A DNA stretch of 64,000 nucleotides from Methanofollis aquaemaris (GTDB lineage: Archaea > Halobacteriota > Methanomicrobia > Methanomicrobiales > Methanofollaceae). Below, in pieces: positions 43,655 through 52,277 of the stretch. The stretch's first letter is position 1. The number at the start of each line of letters is the position of its first letter. Where the stretch lies: NCBI RefSeq assembly GCF_017357525.1, contig NZ_CP036172.1, forward strand, positions 62,001 to 126,000, in the 5' to 3' direction. The notes beneath the pieces are model-generated. The model was not told the origin of the DNA and made no database searches. It was given only the letters and a program-made list of their open reading frames with translations. A program made the position numbers and the translations under genes.

Positions 43655-43695
43655 GATTGGGAAAACAGAGAGTTTATCACGGAGTTTCCCCAATC
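43655..43695 (+). promoter_or_regulatory. Predicted stem-loop in the thiC leader
   Basis: gattgggaaaac (43655-43666) and gtttccccaatc (43684-43695) can pair at 11 of 12 positions and end eight bases before the ATG. The structure could mask the start region (ctaagaggcatg). It has none of the recognisable TPP-riboswitch core, so it may be an operator or an unrelated structured leader. Confidence 0.45.
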
Positions 43696-43703
43696 TAAGA
43701 GGC

Positions 43704-44978
43704 ATGGGATTGATTGAGGACGCAAAACGCGGCATCGTCACCGAAGAGATGAAGATCGTCGCAGAGAAGGAAGGCGTCACCGAGGACTTTGTCAGGCGCG
43801 GCGTGGCCGAGGGCCACATCACCATCCCGGTCTCTCCGTACCGGGAAATTAAGATCTGCGGTATCGGCGAGGGGCTCCGCACCAAGGTGAACGCCTCCAT
43901 CGGAACCTCAACAGATTTCGTGGACATCGACATGGAGATCGAGAAGGCGCGGCAGGCCGAACTCGCCGGCGCCGATACCCTCATGGAACTCTCCACCGGC
44001 GGCGACTTCCTGGAGATCAGGCGCCGGGTCATCGAGGCGACGACTCTCTCCGTGGGGAGCGTGCCCCTGTACCAGGCCTTCATTGAGGCCGCACAGAAGA
44101 AGGGCGGCGTCGTCTTCATGGACCCCGACGACCTCTTCAGGATCACCGCCGAACAGGCGAAACTCGGCACGAACTTCATGGCCATCCACACCGGGATCAA
44201 CCTGGAGACGATGAAGAGACTCCAGAACCAGGGTCGGCACGGCGGCCTGGTCTCCCGCGGCGGTGCGTTCATGACCGCATGGATGCTCCACAACGAGCAG
44301 GAGAACCCGCTCTATGCCGAGTTCGACTACCTCCTGGAGATCCTCAAGGAGCACGAGGTCACCCTCTCCTTCGGCAATGGCATGCGGGCCGGCGCCGTCC
44401 ACGACGCCACCGACCGGGCGCAACTCCAGGAACTGATCATCAACGCCGAACTCGCCGACAAGGCCAACGACTTCGGCGTGCAGACGATCATCGAAGGGCC
44501 GGGCCACATCCCGCTCGACGAGATCCAGGCGAACGTCGTCGTCCAGAAGCGGGTCACCAACAGGAAGCCCTTCTACATGCTCGGCCCCCTGGTCACCGAC
44601 ATCGCCCCCGGCTACGACGACCGGGTCGCCGCGATCGGCGCTTCCCTCTCCTCGGCCTACGGCGCCGACTTCATCTGCTACGTCACTCCGGCAGAGCACC
44701 TCGCCCTCCCCACCCCCGAGGAGGTCTACGAAGGCGTGATGAGTTCGAGGATCGCCGCCCATGTCGGCGACATGATCAAACTCAAGAAGCGCGGCGACGA
44801 CCTCGAAATGGGCCATGCCCGCCGCGACCTCGACTGGGACCGGCAGTTCGCGGTCGCCATGAACCCTGAGCGTGCGAAGAAGATCAGGGACGAGCGGATG
44901 CCCGCCGACACCGACGGCTGCACGATGTGCGGCGATTACTGCGCCCTCAAGATCGTCAACAAGAATTTCAACTTCTAA
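43704..44978 (+). CDS. thiC: Phosphomethylpyrimidine synthase
   Basis: 424 residues. Converts 5-aminoimidazole ribotide to the HMP-P pyrimidine of thiamine by radical SAM chemistry. Visible features: [20 protein letters not shown] region, [65 protein letters not shown] and the C-terminal iron-sulfur motif CTMCGDYC. Length fits archaeal and clostridial-type short ThiC. Possible leader regulation is described separately; a T-run terminator follows. Confidence 0.97.
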   Translation: MGLIEDAKRGIVTEEMKIVAEKEGVTEDFVRRGVAEGHITIPVSPYREIKICGIGEGLRTKVNASIGTSTDFVDIDMEIEKARQAELAGADTLMELSTGGDFLEIRRRVIEATTLSVGSVPLYQAFIEAAQKKGGVVFMDPDDLFRITAEQAKLGTNFMAIHTGINLETMKRLQNQGRHGGLVSRGGAFMTAWMLHNEQENPLYAEFDYLLEILKEHEVTLSFGNGMRAGAVHDATDRAQLQELIINAELADKANDFGVQTIIEGPGHIPLDEIQANVVVQKRVTNRKPFYMLGPLVTDIAPGYDDRVAAIGASLSSAYGADFICYVTPAEHLALPTPEEVYEGVMSSRIAAHVGDMIKLKKRGDDLEMGHARRDLDWDRQFAVAMNPERAKKIRDERMPADTDGCTMCGDYCALKIVNKNFNF

Positions 44979-45001
44979 ATTTTTTTTAGAATCTTTTTTT
45001 T
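44979..45001 (+). terminator. Double T-run terminator after thiC
   Basis: Two runs of eight to nine T (44980-44987 and 44993-45001) directly after the stop codon, typical of archaeal intrinsic termination. Confidence 0.65.
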
Positions 45002-45006
45002 CAGTT

Positions 45007-45255
45007 CTGTAGAATTTTGCATGAGGCGAGCGCCCGCCTCAAGCATACGCGATGAAAATATCAGATCAGATCTGGATCGATTCTTGACCCTCATCCTTGC
45101 GTTCGAGGAGTGAATCGAATTCGAGTATCATGCCGCCCCCACGTATCTTCGGTCCGTGGGGGGTCCGGGGGGTGAACCCCCCGGCGCGAGATGGCAGGGA
45201 AATTTCGACGATTGGGGGCGGCCGATCGGATCGACGCGCCTTCCCTATCAAAACC
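45007..45255 (+). repeat. Interspersed modular repeat, copy B (full length)
   Basis: Core ctgtagaattttgcatgagg ... cctcaagcatacgcgatgaaaat (45006-45060). Next is a spacer shared with copy A (gatcagatctggatcgattc), then ggggggtccggggggtgaac / ccccccggcgcgagatgg and gattgggggcggccgatcgg, with the gcgccttccc end. It directly follows the thiC terminator on the same strand. The core stem GAGGCG/CGCCTC is perfect here. Confidence 0.87.
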
Positions 45256-45278
45256 GATAGTGCCGATCTTCGAGATCA

Positions 45279-45329
45279 TTTTCATAGTAATTGCTCATGA
45301 ACCTGCGGTTCAAGCATACGCTATGAAAA
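45279..45329 (+). repeat. Stand-alone repeat core forming a two-part hairpin
   Basis: Outer arms TTTTCATAG (45279-45287) and CTATGAAAA (45321-45329) enclose an inner stem GCT-TGAACC / GGTTCA-AGC around a tgc loop. The flanks tcaagcatac and atgaaaat match other cores, but the inner stem sequence (TGAACC) differs from the usual GAGGCG while keeping pairing. Confidence 0.75.
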
Positions 45330-45354
45330 TTTGGGTGGGTCCGGGATGCCCTCC

Positions 45355-46128
45355 TCAACCGCCACCGCCCTCTCGAAAATATGGACACGCCGTCAGGCAC
45401 CGGCTGCAGACCATCTCTGCGTCCCGGGCCATGCGGTTGACCAGCCACTCAGTCAGGGGCGCTCCGGCGCGGCTCTCGAAGAGGACGCCGAAGAGGGGTC
45501 GCACCGGCGCCGGGATCGCATGGGTCACGTTCCTGCAGCGGAGAACGTCCACTCCCTCTTCATTCAACGCCCCCGTAGGGCAGGCCTTGATGCACCGGTT
45601 GCACCGGCGGCATCGGGGCGGCGACACCGCCGGTCTCTCCACGTGCAACTCCTTCTCCGTCACCACCGCACCGAGCGCCACGCGATTTCCGGACCGCGAG
45701 GTGATGAGGAGCGTGTTCCGCCCGATGCTCCCCATACCCGCTTCTGCGGCCAGATGCTTCAGGGAGAGATACCCCATGATCCTCCTGTCCCGCACCCGCA
45801 CCGGGAAGAAAGACGGAACTGCGATGGAACGGTATCCCTCGTCCTCGAGTGCTTTCACAAGCAAAAAAGCGATCTCGTCAAGGCGTCCGATGACGCGGTG
45901 CAGCCGCCCGGTCTTCTCTCTGCTCGCGAGCGAGAATGTCTCCGTCGGGATTTCCAGTCCGAAGATTATGACGGTTTTTGCGGAGGGCAATAGGTTCCGG
46001 GGATGATACCCCTCCGGTGCAGAGCATTCGGCCGCGGCCAGGGTGGCGTAGAGGTCTACTCCCTCGGTGTGGAGAAGATGTTCGAGGGATTTTCTGGATT
46101 TCTGGAGAGGAGAGGATCCGGAGTGCAT
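45355..46128 (-). CDS. Epoxyqueuosine-reductase-like 4Fe-4S protein (COG1600 type)
   Basis: 257 residues. One complete ferredoxin motif CRRCNRCIKACPTGAL and a second, C-terminal CSRCLTACPYF, resemble QueG-type proteins. The N-terminal domain (LLPSAKTVIIFGLEIPTETF; LKHLAAEAGMGSIGRNTLLI) fits the cobalamin-binding half. Archaea make archaeosine rather than queuosine, so methanogen homologues probably act on other substrates, for example as corrinoid-activating or reductive proteins. It is shorter than QueG (about 380), lacking the HEAT-like end. Confidence 0.83.
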   Translation of the reverse strand: MHSGSSPLQKSRKSLEHLLHTEGVDLYATLAAAECSAPEGYHPRNLLPSAKTVIIFGLEIPTETFSLASREKTGRLHRVIGRLDEIAFLLVKALEDEGYRSIAVPSFFPVRVRDRRIMGYLSLKHLAAEAGMGSIGRNTLLITSRSGNRVALGAVVTEKELHVERPAVSPPRCRRCNRCIKACPTGALNEEGVDVLRCRNVTHAIPAPVRPLFGVLFESRAGAPLTEWLVNRMARDAEMVCSRCLTACPYFREGGGG

Positions 46129-46214
46129 GGGGGTATCAGGATCGGCATGTGTTTTTGTTTGTTTTGTATGGGTGGTGATACGGGAAGTCCGTTGGTATCC
46201 GGGTGATCCAGGAT

Positions 46215-46475
46215 CGGAGACCCTCGGCGCGTATGGTGTGGGAAGGCACGATGATCAGGCGTGCCGCCCTCATCGCAGAACTTTTCCCCCACAATCTCAC
46301 GCCGGGGGGCCTTGCCCCTCGCCAGACCCCCCACGACGAGGATAGGCGGGGGCGGCGATGAAGCGACGTCTCCACCAGTTATCCTGTCTTGAAAAAGAGC
46401 GATCGAGCGACGAGAAATTTTCATCGCGTATGCTTGAAACGAAGGTTCATGCCCGATTCTACAGGGATCGTTTTC
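46215..46475 (-). repeat. Interspersed modular repeat, copy F
   Basis: Minus strand: tgtagaatcgggcatgaacc, then cttcgtttcaagcatacgcgatgaaaat (46473-46421), spacer, gccgcccccgcctatcctcg, the G+C module split by a short insertion (gtggggggtctggcgagggg / caaggccccccggcgtgag), ttctgcgatgagggcggcac and cgtgccttccc. It lies 36 bp after the stop of the last paralogue, on the same strand. The gap 46129-46214 shows nothing else. Confidence 0.8.
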
Positions 46476-46510
46476 TCATCCGCGTTTCACAAAAACAGGA
46501 GAAGAGGAGA

Positions 46511-47452
46511 TCAGTACAACCCCTTCCCGAGTTCAGGGACCGCAGGGATGTACTGGAAGAACGTCCCGGTTCCTTTCTCTCCTTCCACAGTTCCACCGAA
46601 GAAGTACGCCGGTTTGAGATAGGGTTGCTCGTCCCGTGGAGGACTTGCATAATACCCAATTTTGATCTCGTTTATGGTCGCTTTTTGTGGTGAACTCACC
46701 GCGGTGACGATGCCGGTCTGTTTGAGTTCTTCGATTGCTATCTCAGGAGAGATGATCTCGAACTCCCTGTACGGTTCGGCCTCGCGCCAGCGCTTGAAGA
46801 CTCTGAGGATATCTCCCTCTCCACCAACGGTGACATACATCCAGTTTCCGAAGACCGGGAGGTTGTTCAGCGTGCCAGTGAATGAGACCTGAGTGTCTTT
46901 ATAAGTTTGAATGGACGTACCGTCGGTATGATTTGAGAAAAATCCCTCACCATGCGCAACACTCGAATACACTGCTCCTTCAGGCATAAGATCGTGAGAG
47001 GTGAGGAACTTCTCGGCGATCTTCTGTGCCTCCTCATCGTCTGGGAGATGTTCTGGGAAATCTCGGTATCCTTCACCTTTGTTCCACCGACTATACCAGG
47101 TATAGGACAAACAACCTCCCTCCTTTTCAAACTCAAATGTATAGGGATCGCCTTTGATGGAGTATGACAGTACCCTCTCTTCAAGTGGTCCGGACATCCC
47201 GAACTTCTCCGCCATCTTCAGCGCGTCGTCTTTTGACACGGCGGTATCAACCGTCTTGTAGACCATGACCTCTTCTAGAGATCTGGGAAGGGGAATATCA
47301 AAAGTGATCTCCGGGATCTTCTGCGTAGGATAGAGCCCGGTGGGATCGTGGTGCAGGTCTTTATCCTCCTCGTATGGACACTCTGCTGGCAAAAGTGCCG
47401 TCCCGCCAATGATCAGCAGGAGGACGATCAGTCCGATTATGATCTGTTTCAT
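46511..47452 (-). CDS. Exported protein, tandem paralogue 1 (most downstream)
   Basis: 313 residues. N-terminal anchor MKQIIIGLIVLLLIIGGTAL; the rest is extracellular-type. Architecture: SKDDALKMAEKFGMSG helix and strands ending TFEFEKEGGCLSYTW, then AQKIAEKFLTSHDLMPEGAV, then VTVGGEGDILRVFKRWREAE and a C-terminal YYASPPRDEQPYLKPAYFF. The repeated helix-plus-strands pattern resembles PepSY/YycI-type domains (inference). This copy has the most divergent N-terminal third (HHDPTGLYPTQKIPEITFDI). Confidence 0.82.
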   Translation of the reverse strand: MKQIIIGLIVLLLIIGGTALLPAECPYEEDKDLHHDPTGLYPTQKIPEITFDIPLPRSLEEVMVYKTVDTAVSKDDALKMAEKFGMSGPLEERVLSYSIKGDPYTFEFEKEGGCLSYTWYSRWNKGEGYRDFPEHLPDDEEAQKIAEKFLTSHDLMPEGAVYSSVAHGEGFFSNHTDGTSIQTYKDTQVSFTGTLNNLPVFGNWMYVTVGGEGDILRVFKRWREAEPYREFEIISPEIAIEELKQTGIVTAVSSPQKATINEIKIGYYASPPRDEQPYLKPAYFFGGTVEGEKGTGTFFQYIPAVPELGKGLY

Positions 47453-47491
47453 TTTTTCATCTGAGTTTCACAAAAATAGGAGAAGAGGAGA

Positions 47492-48439
47492 TCAGTACAG
47501 CCCCTTCCCGAGTTCAGGGACCGCGGGGACGTACTGGAAGAACGTCCCGGTTCCTTTCTCTCCCTCCACCGATCCACGGATGGAATAGGTCGGTTTTAAG
47601 TACGGCTGTTCGTCTCCAGGCGGGCTCGCATAGTAACAGAGTTTGATTGTGTCGATGGTTGCTTCCCTGGGAGAACTCACGGTCGTGACGACCCCGGTCT
47701 GTTTGAGTTCTTTGATCGCGTTCTCAGGGGATATGATCTTGAACTCCCTGTACGGTTCGGCCTCGCGCCACCGTTTAGCGACCTTAAGGATATCACCATC
47801 TCCACCAACAGTGACATATATCCCATTTCCGGCCACCGAAAGGTTGCTCAGCGTGCCGGTGAAGAGAACTTTACTGTCTTTATACGTGACAATAGGTGCT
47901 TCTCCCTTATGGTTTGAAAAGATTCTCTGACCATGTGATACACTCGAATAGATCGCTCCCTCAGGCATGAGATCATGGGATGTCAGGAATGTTTCGGCAA
48001 TCTTACGTGCTTCCTCATCAGTCGGGAGATATTGGGGTCGATCTCTTGTGTTATATCCTTTCCATCTCCCCTCCCATGTGTATGTCATATAACCGGTTTC
48101 TTTCTCGATCTCGAACGTGTAGGGATCATCTTTGATGACATACCAAATCCCGCTCCTACTCTCTTCAACCGGTCCGGACATTCCGAACTTCTCTGCTATC
48201 TTCTGTGCATCGTCCTTTGATACGATGGTATCGACTGTCCTGTAGACCATGACTTTTTCGGGGTATTCGGGGAGGGCGATGTCGCAGGTGACCTCGGAGA
48301 TCTCCTGTACGCCGTACGGTCCGACAACTTCAATCCCCCTGTGTACGTCTTCATCTGACTGCGGATGTTCCACCGGCAGCAGCGTCGTCCCGCCGATGAT
48401 CAGCAGGAGGACAGCAAGTCCGATTGCGATCTGTTTCAT
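47492..48439 (-). CDS. Exported protein, tandem paralogue 2
   Basis: 315 residues of the same family. MKQIAIGLAVLLLIIGGTTL anchor, then DVHRGIEVVGPYGVQEISEV. With copy 3 it shares SRSGIWYVIKDDPYTFEIEK and YLKPTYSIRGSVEGEKGTGT. Its middle (HGQRIFSNHKGEAPIVTYKD) is partly its own. The 39-bp gap to copy 1 is nearly the same sequence as the other inter-copy gaps, so the duplication unit includes the gap. No own promoter is evident. Confidence 0.82.
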   Translation of the reverse strand: MKQIAIGLAVLLLIIGGTTLLPVEHPQSDEDVHRGIEVVGPYGVQEISEVTCDIALPEYPEKVMVYRTVDTIVSKDDAQKIAEKFGMSGPVEESRSGIWYVIKDDPYTFEIEKETGYMTYTWEGRWKGYNTRDRPQYLPTDEEARKIAETFLTSHDLMPEGAIYSSVSHGQRIFSNHKGEAPIVTYKDSKVLFTGTLSNLSVAGNGIYVTVGGDGDILKVAKRWREAEPYREFKIISPENAIKELKQTGVVTTVSSPREATIDTIKLCYYASPPGDEQPYLKPTYSIRGSVEGEKGTGTFFQYVPAVPELGKGLY

Positions 48440-48478
48440 TTTTTCATCCGCGTTTCACAAATACAGGAGAAGAGGAGA

Positions 48479-49426
48479 TCAGTACAATCCCTTCCCGAGT
48501 TCAGGGACCGCGGGGACGTACTGGAAGAACGTCCCGGTCCCTTTCTCTCCCTCTACCGATCCACGGATGGAGTAGGTCGGTTTTAAGTACGGCTGCTCGT
48601 CTCCAGGCGGGCTTGCATAGTAACAGAGTTTGATTGTGTTGATAGTTGCTTTCCTGGGAGAACTCACGGTCGTGACGATCCCGGTCTTTTTGAGTTCCTC
48701 TATCGCCTCTCCGGGAGAGAGGATCTCGAACTCTTTATAGGGTTCGGCCTCCCGCCAGCGCTTGCAGACTTTGAGAATGTCACCGCCCCCGCCGATGGTG
48801 ACAGAGATCCCGCTTCCGGCCACCGAAAGGTTGCTCAGAGTGTCGGTGAAGAGGACTTTACTGTCTTTATAGGTCTGAATGGATGTACCGTCAGTATGAT
48901 TCGAAAAGAACCCCTCCCCGTGCGATACACTTGAATAAACAGCACCCTCTGGCATGAGATCATGAGAGGTGAGGAACGTCTCGGCGATCTTTCGTGCTTC
49001 TTCGTCGGTCGGGAGGTTTTCGGGGCGATCTCTGGGGTCCACCCCGGAATAGCGGCCGGTCCACGTATAGGTCATATACCCGGCTTCTTTCTCGATCTCG
49101 AGTGTGTAGGGATCATCTTTGATGACATACCATATCCCGCTTCTACTCTCTTCAACTGGGCCGGACATCCCGAACTTCTCCGCCATCTTCAGGGCATCGT
49201 CCTTCGATGCGGTGGCGTCTGAACTCTTGTAGACCATGACTTTTTCGGGGTATTCGGGAAGGGCGATGCCGCAGGTGACCTCGGAGATCTCCTGTACGCC
49301 GTACGGTCCGGCAACTTCAATCCCTCCGTGTACGTCTCCATCTGCCTGCGGATGTTCCACCGGCAGCAGCGTCGTTCCACCGATGATCAGCAGGAGGACG
49401 ATCAGTCCGATTGCGATCTGTTTCAT
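48479..49426 (-). CDS. Exported protein, tandem paralogue 3
   Basis: 315 residues. Its front and back halves follow copy 2 (SRSGIWYVIKDDPYTLEIEK; YLKPTYSIRGSVEGEKGTGT), but its middle segment (YSSVSHGEGFFSNHTDGTSI) is the copy 1 type and VDPRDRPENLPTDEEARKIA is the copy 4 type. This patchwork indicates recombination between copies. Same N-terminal membrane anchor and C-terminal VPAVPELGKGLY. Confidence 0.82.
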   Translation of the reverse strand: MKQIAIGLIVLLLIIGGTTLLPVEHPQADGDVHGGIEVAGPYGVQEISEVTCGIALPEYPEKVMVYKSSDATASKDDALKMAEKFGMSGPVEESRSGIWYVIKDDPYTLEIEKEAGYMTYTWTGRYSGVDPRDRPENLPTDEEARKIAETFLTSHDLMPEGAVYSSVSHGEGFFSNHTDGTSIQTYKDSKVLFTDTLSNLSVAGSGISVTIGGGGDILKVCKRWREAEPYKEFEILSPGEAIEELKKTGIVTTVSSPRKATINTIKLCYYASPPGDEQPYLKPTYSIRGSVEGEKGTGTFFQYVPAVPELGKGLY

Positions 49427-49465
49427 TTTTTCATCCGCGTTTCACAAAAACAGGAGAAGAGGAGA

Positions 49466-50413
49466 TCAGTACAACCCCTTCCCGAGTTCAGGGACCGCGG
49501 GGATGTACTGGAAGAACGTCCCGGTTCCTTTCTCTCCCTCAGCAGTTCCACCGAAGAAGTACGCCGGTTTGAGGTACGGCTGCTCGTCCCGTGGAGGGCT
49601 TGCATAATACCCAATTTTGATCTCGTTTATGGTCGCTTTTTGTGGTGAACTCACCGCGGTGACGATGCCGATCTGTTTGAGTTCTTCGATCGCGTCCTCG
49701 GGGGAGAGGATCTCGAACTCCCTGTACGGTTCGGCCTCGCGCCAGCGCTTGAAGATTCTAATGATATCTCCCTCTCCACCGACGGTGACATACATCCAGT
49801 TTCCGAAGACCGGGAGGTTGTTCAGCGTGCCGGTGAATGAGACCTGCATATCTTCTGAAGAGACGATGGATGTATTTTTTTCTGCATCTAAAAAGTGTCC
49901 CTGACTATGCCGTACGCTCTTGTAGATCGCCCCTTCGGGCATGAGATCGTGAGAGGTGAGGAACGTCTCGGCAATCTTGCGCGCCTCCTCGTCGGTCGGG
50001 AGATTTTCGGGGCGATCCCTGGGATCTACATTGTTCCACCTACCATACCAGGTATAAGATAAGCAACCCCCTTCCTTTTCAACCTTAAATGTATAGGGAT
50101 CACCTTTGATGGAGTATGACAGTACCCCCTCTTCAAGTGGTCCGGACATCCCGAACTTCTCGGCCATCTTCAGTGCATCGTCTTTTGACGCGTTGGTATC
50201 GACTGTTCTGTAGACCATGACCTTTTCAGGATATTTGGGGAGGACGATGTCGCAGGTGACCTCGGAGATCTCTTGGGCGCTGTACGGTCCGGTAACTTCA
50301 ATCCCCCTGTGTACGTCTTCATCTGCCTGCGGACGTTCCACCGGTATCAGTGCCGTCCCGGCGATGATCAGCAGGAGGGCGACCAATCCGATTGCGATCT
50401 GTTTCTTTATCAT
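49466..50413 (-). CDS. Exported protein, tandem paralogue 4 (most upstream)
   Basis: 315 residues from ATG 50413 (MIKKQIAIGLVALLLIIAGT), with aagga about nine bases upstream; earlier ATGs at 50422 and 50434 are possible. C-terminal half and GVLSYSIKGDPYTFKVEKEG belong with copy 1, while the N-terminal third (DEDVHRGIEVTGPYSAQEIS) belongs with copies 2 and 3. It has a unique middle (HSQGHFLDAEKNTSIVSSED). It begins 6 bp beyond the stop of the caspase-like gene and is probably on the same message. Confidence 0.82.
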   Translation of the reverse strand: MIKKQIAIGLVALLLIIAGTALIPVERPQADEDVHRGIEVTGPYSAQEISEVTCDIVLPKYPEKVMVYRTVDTNASKDDALKMAEKFGMSGPLEEGVLSYSIKGDPYTFKVEKEGGCLSYTWYGRWNNVDPRDRPENLPTDEEARKIAETFLTSHDLMPEGAIYKSVRHSQGHFLDAEKNTSIVSSEDMQVSFTGTLNNLPVFGNWMYVTVGGEGDIIRIFKRWREAEPYREFEILSPEDAIEELKQIGIVTAVSSPQKATINEIKIGYYASPPRDEQPYLKPAYFFGGTAEGEKGTGTFFQYIPAVPELGKGLY

Positions 50414-50418
50414 CGAAA

Positions 50419-51858
50419 TCATTCCTTCATGCATAAATTTACTTCGTACTGGAAATTCGGCGGATCGCCGGGCGGGTTGATCGACGACCCGTACCCGTAA
50501 ATGTGGTCGTCAAGACAATCCGGCGTACTCAGATCGCCGTCGATGTCGGCGGCAAGAATCGCCGACCGAAGACTGCCGTCATTCGGGAACACGTACTGAT
50601 CCGTCGCCGCGGACCACGCCTCCCAGATGGTTTCTCCGTCCATCAATTGCTGTGCAAAATACCAACCCATATCAGGGTGAGCGCCTCCGATAGTGTCGAA
50701 GCCGCAGATGGAGTGGAGCCCCTCGAAGGCGTCTTCCCAGTGTTCTCTTGTCGTTGCATTGAGGGTGCTGCATGACCCGAGGACGATCCAGTCGGTCTTC
50801 GTGTTGCCCCAGCGCACCTCGTCGTAGTTCAGGCTGTAATCGTCGGAAGCCGTCCCGAAGGCGAACCCATCCGACCCCCCATGCCCTACAAAGAAGGCCA
50901 TGTGCGCGCTGTCGCTGTAGTCAGAGTCTGCCCCACCGAAGGCAGGATCTTTCCAGTGCCGTTCCATAGCGGCGTCATTGCCGTTGATGAACTTCCCGTT
51001 CCATAAACTTGAAGAGGTGAGAGTGTCGTAAAAACCCTCGGCTTCGTCATCGGCGCTTGGAAGGGGGTCCATTGCGCCATGGTAGTCCCCCACCCATTCG
51101 GCGCAGCAGGAATAGGTCCTGTAGCGCGGGTAGGTCAGGTCTCCCTCCTCCGCCATGTACACCCAGTACCCCTTTCCTGGAAACATCAGGCGCTGGTCGC
51201 TGTGGCTGCCGGTGCCGTCCCTTTCCATGCTGACTTCGTCTGCCTGTGTTCCTGTATCATACCCATGTGCTTTTGACCAGGCACTCCCGAGGGGGAGGAG
51301 CATGTCCCGCGCGCAGGCCTGGTGCACATCCCAGAAGCCGATGGCATTCCAGCCTGAATAAAGGTGTTTTACCGGTGCCCTTTGTTCCTGCTCAGGTTTG
51401 AAATGCAGCCGAATCCGATATGGTCCTGTTGAGTAGATCCATACCCCCTCAAGCGGCCTGAATTCGTCTTGCGAGCCCATCGCTTCCCATCGGTCATTTG
51501 CCCCATCATAGTGGAAGATGGAATGACCGCCCGAATCAACGTCTTCGAAGATTTGCATCGTGTCATACCCGTCGGCAAGTTGGAGTGGTGTCGAGACGAC
51601 ATTCCATCCCTCATAAAGTATCAGGGAATTCGATGTTGGATCAAAGGCGGTTGCCGGATACAACGCGCCTCCGTCCCGTGCTGTCGGGGATTCCGACGGT
51701 CCTCATCCCGGGGGATGGGGAGGAGTCAAATTCTCTGCGGCGAGAGTATCGACAGCGGTCGAAACCGCTGCCGCCCCTGCGGCAGGGATCAGCATTGCTG
51801 TTGATAGCAGGAGTATCAACACTACCCCGCTGTTCCAGAGTGCTGTTTCTTGTTTCAT
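50419..51858 (-). pseudogene. Caspase-fold-like secreted protein (DUF6345 type) split by an in-frame TGA
   Basis: One frame of 480 codons from ATG 51858 (SD ggagag upstream) to 50419, interrupted only by TGA at 51705-51703 (codon 52). Before the stop: signal peptide ALWNSGVVLILLLSTAMLIP ending AAGAAA. After it: two GWN-type surface repeats (LILYEGWNVVSTPLQLADGY; HLYSGWNAIGFWD) and a C-terminal domain with AFFVGHGGSDGFAFG and DWIVLGSCSTLNA. These have the His-Gly and Cys of a caspase/gingipain-like dyad. A TTG at 51663 could start a leaderless-signal product, which would not be exported. It may be a recent nonsense mutation, readthrough or sequence error. Methanomicrobiales are not known to use selenocysteine. 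Confidence 0.75.
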
Positions 51859-52277
51859 GCGTTTCACTCTCCTTGATAGGCGTATGTCCGAAAGGCATGA
51901 AACGGAGTTAAATAGAGAGAGTTCTATACTGGGTCATGCCCTCGGGCAACACCGGCGTTCGGTTCTGGTCTGGAAGCCTGCCCGGATGCCGGTGGGATAC
52001 CAATCCCTGGTATCCGCGAGTTAGAATAATTCATTCTTATATATCTGACTTTTTAATTTATTAAATGGCAGCTTTTGATAAGCCCATTAAGTATCGGAGA
52101 TTTCATGAACTATATTGAGAAAAGATCCTAAAAATATGCTTGAGAAGACCGGCTGTCTTCGAAGAACTTCCGACGAAAGCGAGAGGGATGAAGTTTGATT
52201 TATATTCGCTCCGAGCATGGGATTTTTGACAAAGCCAAAAAGACAGAAAGATAACCCCCGCCTCCCAATCTCCTCCC
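51859..52277. other. Intergenic region with hairpin and AT-rich divergent promoter DNA
   Basis: It contains the hairpin GGATACCA-atccc-TGGTATCC (51995-52015) and AT-rich stretches (ttcttatatatctgac, about 52031; gatttatattcgc, about 52197). These suit promoters for the leftward caspase-like cluster and the rightward AhpD-like gene. No gene seen. Confidence 0.55.
51995..52015. promoter_or_regulatory. Perfect 8-bp-arm inverted repeat upstream of caspase-like cluster
   Basis: GGATACCA and TGGTATCC around atccc, 137 bp upstream of the ATG at 51858. Candidate operator or structured leader for the five-gene cluster. Confidence 0.4.

Larger units (their letters stand above)
43043..43703. other. Divergent intergenic region with repeat core and thiC leader
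   Basis: Apart from a repeat core (copy J) and the thiC leader structures, the first 380 bp contain no recognisable gene; short frames here lack any protein-like pattern. Confidence 0.6.

Noticed and set aside
43529-43703. TPP riboswitch before thiC
   Set aside because: Could not find the conserved TPP aptamer words (such as CUGAGA with ACCUGAUC) in the leader.
51641-51898. Separate 85-codon gene overlapping the signal peptide of the caspase-like gene
   Set aside because: It is the out-of-frame reading of the same DNA; the other frame has an SD, a clean signal peptide and continuity with the downstream domain except for one TGA.
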